64,000 bases of DNA from CBDCFL01 sp965216135 (GCA_965216135.1 CBDCFL010000024.1:372001-436000); one strand, 5' to 3'; shown: positions 9,301 to 19,196, counted from the stretch's first letter. Numbers and translations: made by a program. Notes: generated from the letters alone by a model not told the origin.

Positions 9301-9878
9301 TGCGGATTATCGCCGGTCGGTTTCGCGGGCGCGCTTTGTCCGCCCTTGGCAAGGGCGATCCGACGGCCCATCTGCGCCCCACTTCAGACCGGGTGCGCGA
9401 GAGCCTGTTCAACGTGCTGACCGGCGGGCGAATGGGCGATCCGGTAACCGGCGCAAGGGTGCTGGACCTGTTCGCGGGCACCGGCGCGTTGGGGCTGGAA
9501 GCCTTGTCGCGCGGGTCGTCACATGTGACGTTCGTGGAAAACGGCACCAAGGCGCTCGGTCTGCTTGGGCGAAACATCGCTCTCATCGGGGTCGCGGCAG
9601 ACTGCAACGTCATTCGGCGCGATGCCACGAGACTTGGCACAAATGCCGGCGCACCATTTGATCTGGCGTTCATGGACCCGCCCTATGGCAAAGCATTGGG
9701 CGAACGGGCGCTGGCCAGCGCAATTGCAAGCGGCTGGCTGCCGGACGGGGCGATTGTGGTCTGGGAAGAAGCGCATCCGCCTGAGATGCCCGAAGACGCT
9801 ACGCCGATCGACCAGCGCCGGTACGGCGATACAGTGATCACCGTTTTGCGACTTGGTGGCGGAACCCGCAAAGTGTAG
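9300..9878 (+). CDS. rsmD: 16S rRNA m2G966 methyltransferase RsmD
   Basis: This 192-residue SAM-dependent methyltransferase has the RsmD signature: MRIIAGRFRGR at the N-terminus, LRPTSDRVRESLFNVL, the SAM motif VLDLFAGTGALGLEALSRG, and the catalytic FMDPPYGK. It methylates N2 of G966 in 16S rRNA. The length is usual for the family. It overlaps the reductase stop by one base and is probably co-transcribed with it. Confidence 0.95.
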   Translation: MRIIAGRFRGRALSALGKGDPTAHLRPTSDRVRESLFNVLTGGRMGDPVTGARVLDLFAGTGALGLEALSRGSSHVTFVENGTKALGLLGRNIALIGVAADCNVIRRDATRLGTNAGAPFDLAFMDPPYGKALGERALASAIASGWLPDGAIVVWEEAHPPEMPEDATPIDQRRYGDTVITVLRLGGGTRKV

Positions 9879-9887
9879 CCTGCGGTT

Positions 9888-10064
9888 ATGGACGCGACAT
9901 TCGATACCGCCTGGCATCTGATTGTCGTCCCCTCGCGCCCGCCGGTTTCCACACCCGGCCCGCTGCTGATGGCCGACATTCTGACCGGGCGATGCGACAG
10001 ACCCGAGTTGTTGCGCCTGTGGGACGAGGATCGGTGCCACTTGAATGATGCTTGTCCGCCCTGA
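9888..10064 (+). CDS. Possible 58-residue protein after rsmD
   Basis: An ATG at 9888, 9 bp after the rsmD stop, opens a 58-codon frame (MDATFDTAWHLIVVPSRPPV at the start, LLRLWDEDRC near the end). I do not recognise it. The close spacing favours a co-transcribed small gene, but there is no clear ribosome-binding site and it may be chance. The 91 bp from its end to map contains nothing I can identify. Confidence 0.3.
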   Translation: MDATFDTAWHLIVVPSRPPVSTPGPLLMADILTGRCDRPELLRLWDEDRCHLNDACPP

Positions 10065-10155
10065 CGGCCCCATTACGAGTTGTTAGCGGTACCATAAATG
10101 TTGTCAGCAGCTTAACATAGCGTCCACATGTGACACCTTGGCAACTCAGCCGGGA

Positions 10156-11006
10156 TCAGCCGTAGGTCGGGTGGAACCTGCCCGCAGGCGACAAGGTGAA
10201 AATCTCGCACCCATCCGCCGTCACACCGACCGAATGCTCAAATTGCGCAGACAGCGATTTGTCGCGGGTCACTGCCGTCCAGTCGTCGGCCAGCACTTTG
10301 GTCTCGGCACCGCCCAGATTGACCATCGGCTCGATGGTAAAGAACATGCCTTTTTCCAACACCGCGCCGGTCCCGGATCGACCGTAATGCAGCACATTGG
10401 GCGGCGCATGGAACACCCGGCCCAGACCGTGCCCGCAAAAGTCCTGAACCACCGACATGCGGTTGCCTTCGACGTGTTTCTGGATCGCGACATGCGGTTG
10501 CCTTCGACGTGTTTCTGGATCGCCGCGCCGATGTCACCAAAGGTGCTGCCGGGTTTGACCGCCGCGATCCCCACCATCAGCGCCTCATGGGTTACCTGGA
10601 TCAGCCGCTCGGCCTTGCGGGCCAGCTTGCCGGCCACAAACATCCGGCTGGTGTCGCCATACCAACCGTCGACAATAACGGTCACGTCGATATTCAGGAT
10701 GTCGCCTCTCTTCAGCTTTTTCTGTTGGCCGGGTATGCCGTGACAGACGACATGATTGACCGAGATACAGCTAGCATGCTGATAACCCTTATAACCGATG
10801 GTGGCACTGGTCGCGCCCGCCACCTCGATCTTGTTGCGGATCAGATCATCCAGCCGCCCGGTGCTTTGCCCGACAAAGACATGTTCGTCGATCTCGTCAA
10901 GGATGCGCGCGGCCAACTCTCCGGCCCGGTCCATACCGGCGAAATCATCCGCCTCGTAGATGCGAATGCCGTCTTTGGTCAGCCGTCCCCGGTTTCGATC
11001 GTCCAA
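10156..11006 (-). pseudogene. map: Methionine aminopeptidase, frame broken by 35-bp tandem duplication
   Basis: This is a type I methionine aminopeptidase, which removes the initiator Met from nascent proteins. The start is TTG at 11006, preceded by GGAG, giving LDDRNRGRLTKDGIRIYE. The metal ligands are present across two frames: NHVVCHGIP, DILNIDVTVIVDGWYGDTS, GHGLGRVFHAPP, FTIEPM and AQFEHSVG. The frame is lost in the middle because 35 bp (10453-10487) is repeated exactly at 10488-10522. Removing one copy restores a normal 271-residue enzyme. Map is normally essential, so either this is an assembly artefact, another copy exists elsewhere, or the duplication is very recent and unstable. Confidence 0.9.
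10453..10522. repeat. Perfect 35-bp tandem duplication inside map
   Basis: Two identical 35-bp units abut at 10487/10488. Each contains the motif GACATGCGGTTGCCTTCGAC. Since 35 is not a multiple of 3, the duplication shifts the frame of map. The exact identity and the in-frame protein after removing one unit show that it is a recent event or an assembly artefact. Confidence 0.95.
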
Positions 11007-11130
11007 GGTTAAACTCCATTACCCGATTGCCGCCTACATAGGTCAGCTTGTAGTAAAGAACCAGCCTTTCGCAGGCGAGCGCAGAGCGCTCAACGATACC
11101 TAGTATGCGAGAATTCGCCATGAACCAGTC

Positions 11131-11862
11131 ATGAAAAATCCTACGGCAGCGGCGCTTGTTATCGGCGATGAAATCCTGTCTGGACGGACCCGCGACGCCA
11201 ATATGCATCATCTGGCCAAAGAACTGGCGCGTGCCGGTGTCGATTTGCTGGAGGTGCGTTTTGTGCCGGATGACCAGGACGCGATCGTCTGGGCAGTAAA
11301 CGAGCTGTGCGGCCGTTTTGGGCATGTGATAACCTCCGGGGGCATTGGGCCAACCCATGACGACATCACAGCTGACAGCATCGCCGCCGCATTTGGCGTT
11401 TCGATAGATGTGCGTGCCGATGCCCGCGCAATTCTTGAGGCTCGATATGCCGCGATGGGCGTAGAGATAAACGCGGCCCGGCTGCGCATGGCGCACATCC
11501 CCGCAGGGGCGATCTTGATCGAAAATCCGGTCTCAGGCGCGCCGGGGTTTTCCATAGGAAATGTGCATGTTCTGGCCGGCGTTCCGGCGGTATTTCAGGC
11601 GATGCTTGCCTCTGTCCTGCCAAAACTCGACGGCGGTCCGCCGGTCATCAGCCAGACATTGCGCGTCGCAATGGCCGAGGGCGATCTGGCTGCGCCGCTG
11701 GGTGAGATAGCTTCGGCGCATCCGCAACTTTCGTTTGGCAGCTATCCTTACATCGACAAAGGCGCGTTCGGGGCCAGTATTGTCGTTCGCGGTCGTGACG
11801 GCCTTGCCGTCGGGGCGGCGATGGCCGAGATTTCCGCGCTATTTGGCGGATCGCAAACGTGA
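11131..11862 (+). CDS. Molybdopterin-binding (CinA/MoaB-like) protein
   Basis: This 243-residue protein has a MoCF/MoaB-type domain: ALVIGDEILSGRTRDANMHHLAKELARAG at the N-terminus, FGHVITSGGIGPTHDDITADSIAAAFG, and HVLAGVPAVFQAM. This is the CinA N-terminal architecture without the C-terminal deamidase domain. Such stand-alone proteins are common in alphaproteobacteria, and the function (nucleotide pyrophosphatase or molybdopterin binding) is not settled. The last codons overlap the next start (GTGA), so it is coupled to the GNAT gene. Confidence 0.87.
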   Translation: MKNPTAAALVIGDEILSGRTRDANMHHLAKELARAGVDLLEVRFVPDDQDAIVWAVNELCGRFGHVITSGGIGPTHDDITADSIAAAFGVSIDVRADARAILEARYAAMGVEINAARLRMAHIPAGAILIENPVSGAPGFSIGNVHVLAGVPAVFQAMLASVLPKLDGGPPVISQTLRVAMAEGDLAAPLGEIASAHPQLSFGSYPYIDKGAFGASIVVRGRDGLAVGAAMAEISALFGGSQT

Positions 11863-12596
11863 CATTTCCGACGTTTGGCAGCCTGTTTGCAGCGATGGAC
11901 GCAACCTGGCCCGCCGCACGTTTCGTCGAGCAAGGCCCGTGGCTGCTGCGAGAGGGTCAGGGCGGCGGCCAGCGCGTGTCAGCCGCGACCGCACTTGGCC
12001 CGGTTAGCCGGGCCGATGTCGCCCAAGCCGAGAATGCAATGCGCGTATTTTCGCAGGCGCCTGCATTTCAGATCCGCCCCGAAGACAAAGACCTTGACGC
12101 GCTGCTCGCCGCGCGCGGCTATATCACGCTTGATCCGGTGTTGATCTATGTCGGGCTGGTGGCGGATATTGTCGCCGAGACAAGACGGTCTAACACCGTA
12201 ATGAGCACCTGGCCGCCGCTGGCGATCCAGCGCGAGCTTTGGCACAGCGGCGGTATCGGACCCGCGCGGCTGGCGGTTATGGATCGCGCCCAAAGCCCCA
12301 AGGCCGCTTTCCTGGGTCGTACGAAAGACAAAGCGGCAGGCGTGGCCTTTGCCGCGAAACATGACCAAATGGCGATGCTGCACGCGATCGAAGTGCATCC
12401 GGAATTCCGTCGCGCCGGGGTTGGGTCACAGATATTGACCGAAATTGCATTTTGGGCACAAGATCATGAGTGCATTTACCTTTCATTAGCGGTGACAAAG
12501 GAAAACTTCGCAGCCAACGCATTATATGTTAAGAAAAAAATGTCGGTGGTGACTGGGTATCATTATCGGCGGAAACAAAAAGAACAAGTGAACTGA
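11859..12596 (+). CDS. GNAT-family N-acetyltransferase
   Basis: This 245-residue protein begins at GTG 11859, overlapping the upstream stop. The N-terminal half (about 110 residues) is a divergent GNAT-like region. The C-terminal half has the acetyl-CoA binding segment IEVHPEFRRAGVGSQILTEIAFWA, followed by LAVTKENFAANALYVKKKM. The substrate is unknown. It is in a plus-strand run with a molybdopterin-binding protein before it and an AhpD-like protein 9 bp after it. Confidence 0.85.
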   Translation: MTFPTFGSLFAAMDATWPAARFVEQGPWLLREGQGGGQRVSAATALGPVSRADVAQAENAMRVFSQAPAFQIRPEDKDLDALLAARGYITLDPVLIYVGLVADIVAETRRSNTVMSTWPPLAIQRELWHSGGIGPARLAVMDRAQSPKAAFLGRTKDKAAGVAFAAKHDQMAMLHAIEVHPEFRRAGVGSQILTEIAFWAQDHECIYLSLAVTKENFAANALYVKKKMSVVTGYHYRRKQKEQVN

Positions 12597-12605
12597 GGCA
12601 GATAT

Positions 12606-13181
12606 TTGGTAACCCCTAATACGCAAGTAACGGCGCTTGACTTGGCGCCGGTCGATCCTTTGCCGCAGGCAACCCAGGATTATTTCGATGTTTGCGAAGA
12701 AAAACTGGGTCTCGTGCCGAATGTTCTGGCCGCTTACGCGTTTGACATCGACAAGCTGAACGCCTTCACCGGCATGTACAACGACCTAATGCTTGGCCCC
12801 TCGGGGCTTTCCAAGCTTGAGCGCGAAATGATCGCGGTTGTCGTGTCGTCCGAAAACCGGTGCTGGTATTGTCAGGTGGCTCATGGTGCGGCGGTGCGCG
12901 AACTGTCCGGTATTGCCGAGATTGGTGAGGCGTTGCTTATGAACTACCGCGTTGCCGAATTGGATGATCGCCAGCGCGCAATGCTAGATTTTTCGGTTAA
13001 ACTTACTGGGCAAAGCCATTGCATCGAAGAAGATGACCGTCAGCACCTACGCGATGTGGGGCTCGGTGATCGCGATATATTTGACATCGCTTCGGTCGCA
13101 GGATTTTTCAACATGTCCAACCGCGTCGCCTCGGCGATCGCGATGGAACCAAACAGCGAATACCACGCGAGGGCGCGATGA
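12606..13181 (+). CDS. AhpD-like peroxidase-related protein
   Basis: This 191-residue carboxymuconolactone-decarboxylase/AhpD-fold protein belongs to the 'peroxidase-related' group. It has the redox motif ENRCWYCQVAHGAAVRE (CxxC plus His) near residue 80, and DIFDIASVAGFFNMSNRVASA near the C-terminus. The start is TTG at 12606, preceded by GAGG. No upstream ATG is available without crossing the previous gene. These proteins are thought to detoxify peroxides or act as thiol oxidoreductases. The stop overlaps the OmpA-like start (ATGA). Confidence 0.88.
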   Translation: MVTPNTQVTALDLAPVDPLPQATQDYFDVCEEKLGLVPNVLAAYAFDIDKLNAFTGMYNDLMLGPSGLSKLEREMIAVVVSSENRCWYCQVAHGAAVRELSGIAEIGEALLMNYRVAELDDRQRAMLDFSVKLTGQSHCIEEDDRQHLRDVGLGDRDIFDIASVAGFFNMSNRVASAIAMEPNSEYHARAR

Positions 13182-14125
13182 AGTTTTCCGCAATTATTTG
13201 CACTCTGTGCGTGGCGTTAGCGCCGATGTCCGCGTCCGCATTAGATATGCAATTGCCGGATGTGTTTGTCGCTCTTGCTGATGATACGCATGAAAATGCT
13301 GCGTTTTCCCTGCCGGTTGCGCCTTTTTCGCAAGGCGTCGTGCAGACAAGGGAATTGCAAGGGAATGTGCAGAACGCCAGCTTTAGCTTTCCGATCGCCG
13401 GGCGAACAACTGCGGACATCATGGACGATCTGCGCAGACAGGTGCTGGCTGACGGTTTCGCGCCGCTGCTTGATTGCTTTCAGGCGCGCTGTGGGGGATT
13501 TGATTTTCGATACCTCGCCGAGCTTTTTGCCGAACCAGACATGCATGTCGATCTGGGCGATTACCGCTTTCTGTCGGCAGTTAAGAGCCGGGGCACCGAA
13601 CCGGTTGAATATGTGCAGCTGATGGTCTCACGCAGCCCGACGAACGGCTATGTTCAGGTCACTCGGATCGGTGAAAAACATTCTGGCGATCTGGTTGCCG
13701 CTACCAAATCCACCGAGCCCGGAACAAATGCTGACGCGCAGACCGGCCAGTCACTGGCTGAATATCTGATCGCGCATGGATACGTCGTTTTGGAGGATTT
13801 GACATTTGAAACAGGCTCGTCCCGCCTGAACGCCACGGTTTTTGCATCACTTGCCGACCTGGCACGGTTTCTGGCGGAGAATCCGGATATTTCGGTCGCG
13901 CTTGTCGGCCATTCAGACGCCAAGGGATCGCTGGCACCAAATCTGACGTTATCGCGTCAGCGCGCGCAATCGGTTTTGCGGCGCCTGGTCGATGACCACG
14001 AAATTGATCCGACACGACTGGAAGCTGACGGCGTGGGCTATCTTTCGCCGCGCGCATCCAATCTGACCGAGGAAGGCCGCAGCAAAAACAGACGGGTCGA
14101 AGTGGTGATCACCTCGACCCGTTGA
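13178..14125 (+). CDS. OmpA-family outer-membrane protein
   Basis: This 315-residue protein has a signal peptide (MKFSAIICTLCVALAPMSASA), a middle domain of about 170 residues I do not recognise, with a Cys pair in LLDCFQARCGG, and a C-terminal OmpA peptidoglycan-binding domain. The OmpA part contains LEDLTFETGSSRLN, VALVGHSDAKGS, LSRQRAQSVLRRLV and NRRVEVVI. It probably anchors the outer membrane to peptidoglycan. It is the last gene of the plus-strand run and is convergent with the LysR gene; the 45 bp between holds TACTCGTTA twice but no clear terminator. Confidence 0.88.
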   Translation: MKFSAIICTLCVALAPMSASALDMQLPDVFVALADDTHENAAFSLPVAPFSQGVVQTRELQGNVQNASFSFPIAGRTTADIMDDLRRQVLADGFAPLLDCFQARCGGFDFRYLAELFAEPDMHVDLGDYRFLSAVKSRGTEPVEYVQLMVSRSPTNGYVQVTRIGEKHSGDLVAATKSTEPGTNADAQTGQSLAEYLIAHGYVVLEDLTFETGSSRLNATVFASLADLARFLAENPDISVALVGHSDAKGSLAPNLTLSRQRAQSVLRRLVDDHEIDPTRLEADGVGYLSPRASNLTEEGRSKNRRVEVVITSTR

Positions 14126-14170
14126 GGGGTAATACTCGTTAACGTCTTACTCGTTACATAACCGAACTTG

Positions 14171-15076
14171 TTACCAGGCGTCCGGGCCTTTTTCGGCGAA
14201 GGCCTGAACCAGGAAATCGATGAAGGCGCGAACTTTTGGCTGGGTGAAACGCCCCGGCGGATAGACAGCATAGATCCCTTGGGTTTCCACCGGCAGTTCT
14301 GGGATGGCCTCTTCAACCAAACCGGCCTGCAACGCATCTGCATAAAGGAACGAGGGCAGATACGCGATCCCGAGGCCGGAAATAGCAGCGTTCAGCAGCG
14401 ATTGTCCGTCATTGACCGTCAGCCAGCCGGCTGTGCGAACCTGGCGCTTCTCACCCGACGGGGCGGTCAGCTTCCACACGGCGCTGTTGGCCTGATTGGA
14501 ATAGTGCAAGAGCTTGTGCTCATTCAGATCGTCAATCTTTGCCGGGCGGCCAAATTTGGCGAAATATTCCGGGCTGGCGATCATCCGTTTGGTCGTTTCA
14601 GTCAGCTTGCGGGCTCTGAGCGTGCTGTCTTCAAGTTCACCGATGCGGATGGCCATATCAAAGCCTTCCGAGATCAGTTCGACATAACGGTTGTTCAGAA
14701 CCATGTTCACCGTGATGTCGGGGAATTCGGTCAGGAATTCACCCAGAACGGGTGACAGGTGATTGACGCCGAAATCGGTGGCAACAGAAATCCGCAGCAA
14801 ACCCGATGGCGCAGATTGCATCGAGGTTACCAGCGCATCGGCTTCGCCAGCGTCATTGAGAACCCGGCGGGCACGATCATAATATGCCAATCCGATTTCC
14901 GTAGGTGATACACGACGGGTCGTGCGATTGAGCAGCCTTGCACCCAAGCGCGCCTCGAGCGAGCTTACATGCTTGGAGACGGCAGACTTGGAGATCCCCA
15001 TCTTCTTGGCCGCATCCGTGAATCCACCTTGGTCCACAACTGTGGCGAAGGCTTCCATTTCAGTCAGTCGGTCCAT
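14171..15076 (-). CDS. LysR-family transcriptional regulator
   Basis: This 301-residue LysR regulator of the CrgA-like branch has the N-terminal helix-turn-helix FTDAAKKMGISKSAVSKHVSSLE, then RLLNRTTRRVSPTEIG, and a substrate-binding domain with PSGLLRISVATDFG and FDMAIRIGELEDS. The target is not evident. Its upstream neighbour on the same strand is the broken fadH, 172 bp away. That gap shows no operator that I can recognise. Confidence 0.93.
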   Translation of the reverse strand: MDRLTEMEAFATVVDQGGFTDAAKKMGISKSAVSKHVSSLEARLGARLLNRTTRRVSPTEIGLAYYDRARRVLNDAGEADALVTSMQSAPSGLLRISVATDFGVNHLSPVLGEFLTEFPDITVNMVLNNRYVELISEGFDMAIRIGELEDSTLRARKLTETTKRMIASPEYFAKFGRPAKIDDLNEHKLLHYSNQANSAVWKLTAPSGEKRQVRTAGWLTVNDGQSLLNAAISGLGIAYLPSFLYADALQAGLVEEAIPELPVETQGIYAVYPPGRFTQPKVRAFIDFLVQAFAEKGPDAW

Positions 15077-15828
15077 TACGCGTTACCTTAGTCTTGGCCC
15101 CTATGCCCTCATTTATCGCTGCCAATTCGGGCAGGATTACGGAAGGGCGCAGACAATACTGGGATTTTATTCAGGACCGTTGATGACATCGAAACCGTGT
15201 CAACGATTTCGTAACCATTTCTAAAAAAGAATTGCGTAAAACAATGTGTTACAAAATACTTGCCAAACGCGCGCCTTGATCAATTGCGTGCTTGGCGTCG
15301 AGATCCAGAGCCTTGTCTGAACCGCCGATAACGTGCGCGTTAACCCCGCGTTCACGCAGGGCATCTGCCAGTTCACGTTCGCTTAATTGTCCGGCACAGA
15401 TTATGACATTGTCCGCCTTAATTGTCTCAACGGTTTCCGGTGAGTCGCCAATGGTGACGTGCAATCCCGAATCGTCGATGGATTGATAGTCAATGCCCCC
15501 GCGCATTGTGACATTCTTATGGGCAAGGGCCGCGCGGTGTATCCAGCCGGTGGTCTTTCCCAGCCCTTTGCCCGGTTTTGTTGCCTTTCTTTGCAACAAT
15601 ATGATCTCGCGCGCCGGTGGCTCATGCAGCGCACCCTCTGGCACCAGACCGCCGCGCGCCTCGGCCGGATCGGTGATGCCCCATTCGCGCCGCCAGGCGG
15701 CTAGATCGAGCGTCGTACTGTCGCCGCTTTCGGCCAGAAACTCCGCCACATCAAAGCCGATACCGCCGGCACCGATGATGGCGACCTTTTTGCCGACCGG
15801 AACCTTATCGCGCAGCACTTCTATATAA

Positions 15829-16988
15829 TACCAACGGCCCTAGTCGTTGACCGTTTTGGCCCATTGTCTGGTAGTGATTGACGTGATTGCGGTTTTGTCG
15901 TTTGCAAAGAAGTTCCATGCTTCGCAACACCTGTCGACGATCTGCTCATAATTGTCGAAGACGGATATGGCGAGCTTGTTGGCACGCAGATAAGCCCACA
16001 CATTTTCCATCGGGTTGAGTTCAGGGGAATAGGGCGGGAGTTTGAGCAGGGTGATGTTGTCGGGTACCTCCAGCTCTGCCGAACCGTGCCAGCCAGCGCC
16101 ATCCAGAATGAGAAGGGCATGTGCGCCCGATGCGACGGTTTTAGCGATCTCGGCGAGATGCGCGCTCATGGCCTGTGTGTCGGCATGTGGCATGATCAGA
16201 GCGGCCGCTTCAGCCCGTTCCGGGCAGACGGCGCCGAAAATGTAGCTCCAGATATAGCGGGTGTCGCGCGGGGCACGGGGGCGTGTTCCACGCTCGGCCC
16301 AGATACGGGTGAGCGTGCCCTGCTGGCCAACCCGCGCTTCATCCTGAAACCATATCTCCAGGGGCTTGCTGCGGGCTGTTTCCGGCAAGGCTGCTTCTAC
16401 CTCTGCGGCGAAGTTTTTTTAAAAGCCTCCTGTGCATCCGGGTCGGATTTCGGATGCTGCGGGCGCGCCGACAGACGCCGAAAGCCCAGGCTTGCCAATT
16501 GTTTGCCAACAGTTCGCTCATGCATGGTGACGCCGAAGCGCTCTTCGATCTTGCGTTTCAGATCAATGCGCCGCCAGCGCACAACCCCATCGGTTTCGGG
16601 GTCGGGACCCGCCCGAACCATTTCCGCCAACTCCTCCTTCTGTGCCGCGCTCAGCAGACAGGGTGGATCCGGCGGGCGACGGTTGAACAGGCCCGACACG
16701 CCCTCCGCATTGTAACGGTGGGCCCAATCCCGCAGCGTCTGCCGATCCATGCCGCAGTTTTCTGCCGCCGTCTTGCGGTCAACCCCATCCAGAACCAGGG
16801 CAACCGCCAACATCCGTCGCGCCGCTTTCCCATCCCGGCACCGCGCCGCTTCCTGGCGAAGCTCGCCTGCGGACTTGTCTTTGCGCGTAATCCTTACTGC
16901 CATCAAAGCCTCCCTTGCCTTGATGCCACTGAATCAGATCACGCCGCTCGTGGGAATCCCCTTGAGTCAAATCTGGGGGCCGTTGGTA
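15829..16988 (-). mobile_element. IS630-type insertion sequence, copy 1 (in fadH)
   Basis: This 1160-bp element has perfect 12-bp terminal inverted repeats (TACCAACGGCCC) and is flanked by TAA on both sides (15826-15828 and 16989-16991). It is almost identical to the elements at 19197-20356 and 57163-58322, with the same length and only a few substitutions seen by eye. The transposase lies on the minus strand. Confidence 0.95.
15840..16903 (-). CDS. IS630-type transposase, two frames joined by -1 shift (copy 1)
   Basis: Frame 1 (16903-16397) has the helix-turn-helix LRDWAHRYNAEGVSGLFNRRPP and a second DNA-binding segment. It ends shortly after FKK at a run of seven A (minus strand, 16414-16420). 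A -1 shift there reads on as NFAAEVEAALPETARSK into frame 2, whose ORF ends at 15840. Frame 2 carries the DDE domain: IWFQDEARVGQQG (D), LLILDGAGWHG (D) and YSPELNPMENVWAYLRANKL (E). The fused length is about 354 residues, matching the single-frame relative at 55693. The ATG at 16903 follows GGGAGG. Confidence 0.92.
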
Positions 16989-18526
16989 TAAGAGAGCGTT
17001 TTGGGGTGATCCTGACCGGGAATTTGCGGATCTCGCGGTTTGACGCCGGTGGCCACGATAATCTCGTCAAATTCGCTCAACATGTCGGCGTTGGCATGGG
17101 TGCCTAGGCGCAAAGTAATCCCCGACAGGTCGATCATACGTTCGTACCACGCCACCAGACCGTTGAATTCCTCTTTGCCCGGAATGACGCGGGCCATGTT
17201 CAGCTGGCCGCCGATTACGGCGGCTTTTTCAAAGAGCGTAACAATATGACCGCGCCCGTCGGCGACAAGGGCGGCACTCAGACCTGCGGGCCCAGAGCCG
17301 ACCACAGCGATGCGTTTGGGCCTATCCGTCGGCGCGTACTGAAGTTCGGTCTCATAACATGCGCGCGGATTGACCAGACAGGTGGATATTTTGCCGCTGA
17401 ATGTGTGATCGAGGCAGGCCTGATTGCAGGCGATGCAGGGGGCAATCTCATCTGCGCGGCCCGCAGCCGCCTTGGCCACGAAATCCGGATCGGCCAGAAA
17501 TGGGCGCGCCATCGATACCATATCCGCACAGCCCTCGGCCAGTACCGCCTCGGCCACATCAGGCGTGTTGATACGGTTCGAGGTGATCACGGGCACTGCG
17601 ACCTCGCCCATCAGTTTTTTTGTCACCCAGGTAAAAGCCCGGCGTGGCACCGACGTCGCGATGGTCGGAATGCGCGCCTCATGCCAGCCAATACCGGTGT
17701 TGATGATGCTGGCACCCGCCGTTTCGATCCGTCTCGCCAGTGTCACCACTTCGTCCCAGCTTGAGCCATCCGGTACCAGATCGATCATCGACAGGCGGTA
17801 AATGATGATGAAATCATCGCCCACCGCCGCGCGCACGCGCCGCACCACTTCGACAGGCAGGCGAATCCGGTTTTCGTAAACGCCGCCCCAGCGGTCGGTG
17901 CGCTTGTTGGTGCGGGTGACCAGAAACTGATTCAGAAAATACCCTTCGGAGCCCATCACCTCGACGCCGTCATAACCAGCTTCGCGCGCACGAAGCGCGG
18001 CGGTTGCGATATCGGCGATCTGCTTTTCAATGCCCGCCTCATCCAGTTCGCGCGGCGGAAATGGTGAGATCGGCGACCTGATGGGCGACGGCGCAACACA
18101 GTCCCGCCCGTAGGCGTAGCGCCCGGCGTGGAGGATCTGCATCGCGATCCGGCCATCCGCGTCGTGGACCCGGTCGGTTATCACCCGATGATTGGCGATG
18201 TCGCGATCAGTGAACAGGCCGGCGGTGCCGGGAAAAACGCCGCCTTCACGGTTGGGCGCCATGCCGCCTGTCACCATCAGGGCGACCCCGCCGCGCGCCC
18301 GCGTTGCATAGAACTCGGCCACCCGGTTCCAGTCGCCGGTTTCCTCCAGACCAGTGTGCATAGAGCCCATCAGCACCCGGTTTTTTAGCTGAACATGCCC
18401 CAGGTCGAGCGGCTCCATCAGATGAGGGTAGATGGTCATATTATCCTCGGCCATTGGCAGTCAGGCAACTTACGCACGGAACGTCCGGCATGTCATCTGC
18501 GACCCGGCGTCAGGCCCGGATGCCGG

Positions 18527-18907
18527 TCAGCCCTCTAGGCAGTGGCGGCGAAACGCCTTTTTCAGCATGTCCAGCTCGGCGCGCAAAAGCTCGACCTCGG
18601 CGCGAATATCATCCTCAAGCGGCTCGCCGGTAAGGATGGTAAAACTGTCCAGCGTTTCACAGGTTTGCGCATCGCGGATGGCGAAGACCTGGACCCCGTC
18701 GCTTAGGCGATCAGGCGGGATCGCGATGCGCAAAAGCCACCTGTCCGGCTCTGTCGGATCAGCAGCGAGTGAGAAACTTCTGACCGGCTCATCGAGATGG
18801 ATCACATCTATCTGCGGATCTTGACCGCCATTGCCAGGGCTGCTCTGGACGACGCCTTCCCATATCCCGGCCAGAATGCGCGTCTTGGTCACGACGAAAT
18901 CGGACAT
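18527..18907 (-). CDS. Hypothetical protein, 126 residues
   Basis: I do not recognise a family with a known function. It starts MSDFVVTKTRILAGIWEGVV, has a beta-rich middle with a FSLAADPTEPDRWLLRIAIPP segment, and ends in a short acidic-basic coiled-coil-like helix (EDDIRAEVELLRAELDMLKKAF). It lies 2 bp after the DUF6478 gene and 87 bp before fadH on the same strand. Codon use resembles its neighbours. It probably forms one transcript with the DUF6478 gene, and IS copy 2 upstream is likely to reduce its expression. Confidence 0.75.
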   Translation of the reverse strand: MSDFVVTKTRILAGIWEGVVQSSPGNGGQDPQIDVIHLDEPVRSFSLAADPTEPDRWLLRIAIPPDRLSDGVQVFAIRDAQTCETLDSFTILTGEPLEDDIRAEVELLRAELDMLKKAFRRHCLEG

Positions 18908-19196
18908 TTTCAGACCTCTGCCCGCGGCCGGCGGGACAGGGCTATGTCGCGAATGTCGATCATATTCATTTCCGGGCTTTCGAAGATCAGGTCCAGCCAG
19001 GCGTTTTCGACCCGCTTTTCGTTCAGATTTGAATAGGCGAGATCAAAATCTATCTCGACCAGCCGGTCGCCGAATGGAAATTCGCGAACCAGCTGTTCGG
19101 TGTTGGGGCCATGTCGGATATTCAGTCGGGCAAATATTTCCAACGGCTGCTCGCAAGCAATCAATGCGGACAGCCTGATCAGGTGCCGACGTTTCA

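Larger units (their letters stand above)
15249..18439 (-). pseudogene. fadH: 2,4-dienoyl-CoA reductase FadH, split by IS630 copy 1
   Basis: FadH reduces 2,4-dienoyl-CoA in unsaturated fatty acid oxidation, using FMN, FAD and a 4Fe-4S cluster. The N-terminal piece (18439-16989, ATG after AGGA) contains the OYE-type barrel, the cluster cysteines in CIACNQACLDHTFSGKISTC, and VVGSGPAGLSAA. The C-terminal piece (15828-15249) contains VAIIGAGGIGFDVAEFLAES and ICAGQLSERELA. A 1160-bp element sits between codons for LSY and IEVLRDK. Excising it with one 3-bp target copy rebuilds an uninterrupted protein of about 675 residues, the normal FadH length. The insertion separates the flavin/iron-sulphur part from most of the NADPH-binding domain, so activity is almost certainly lost. 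Confidence 0.94.
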
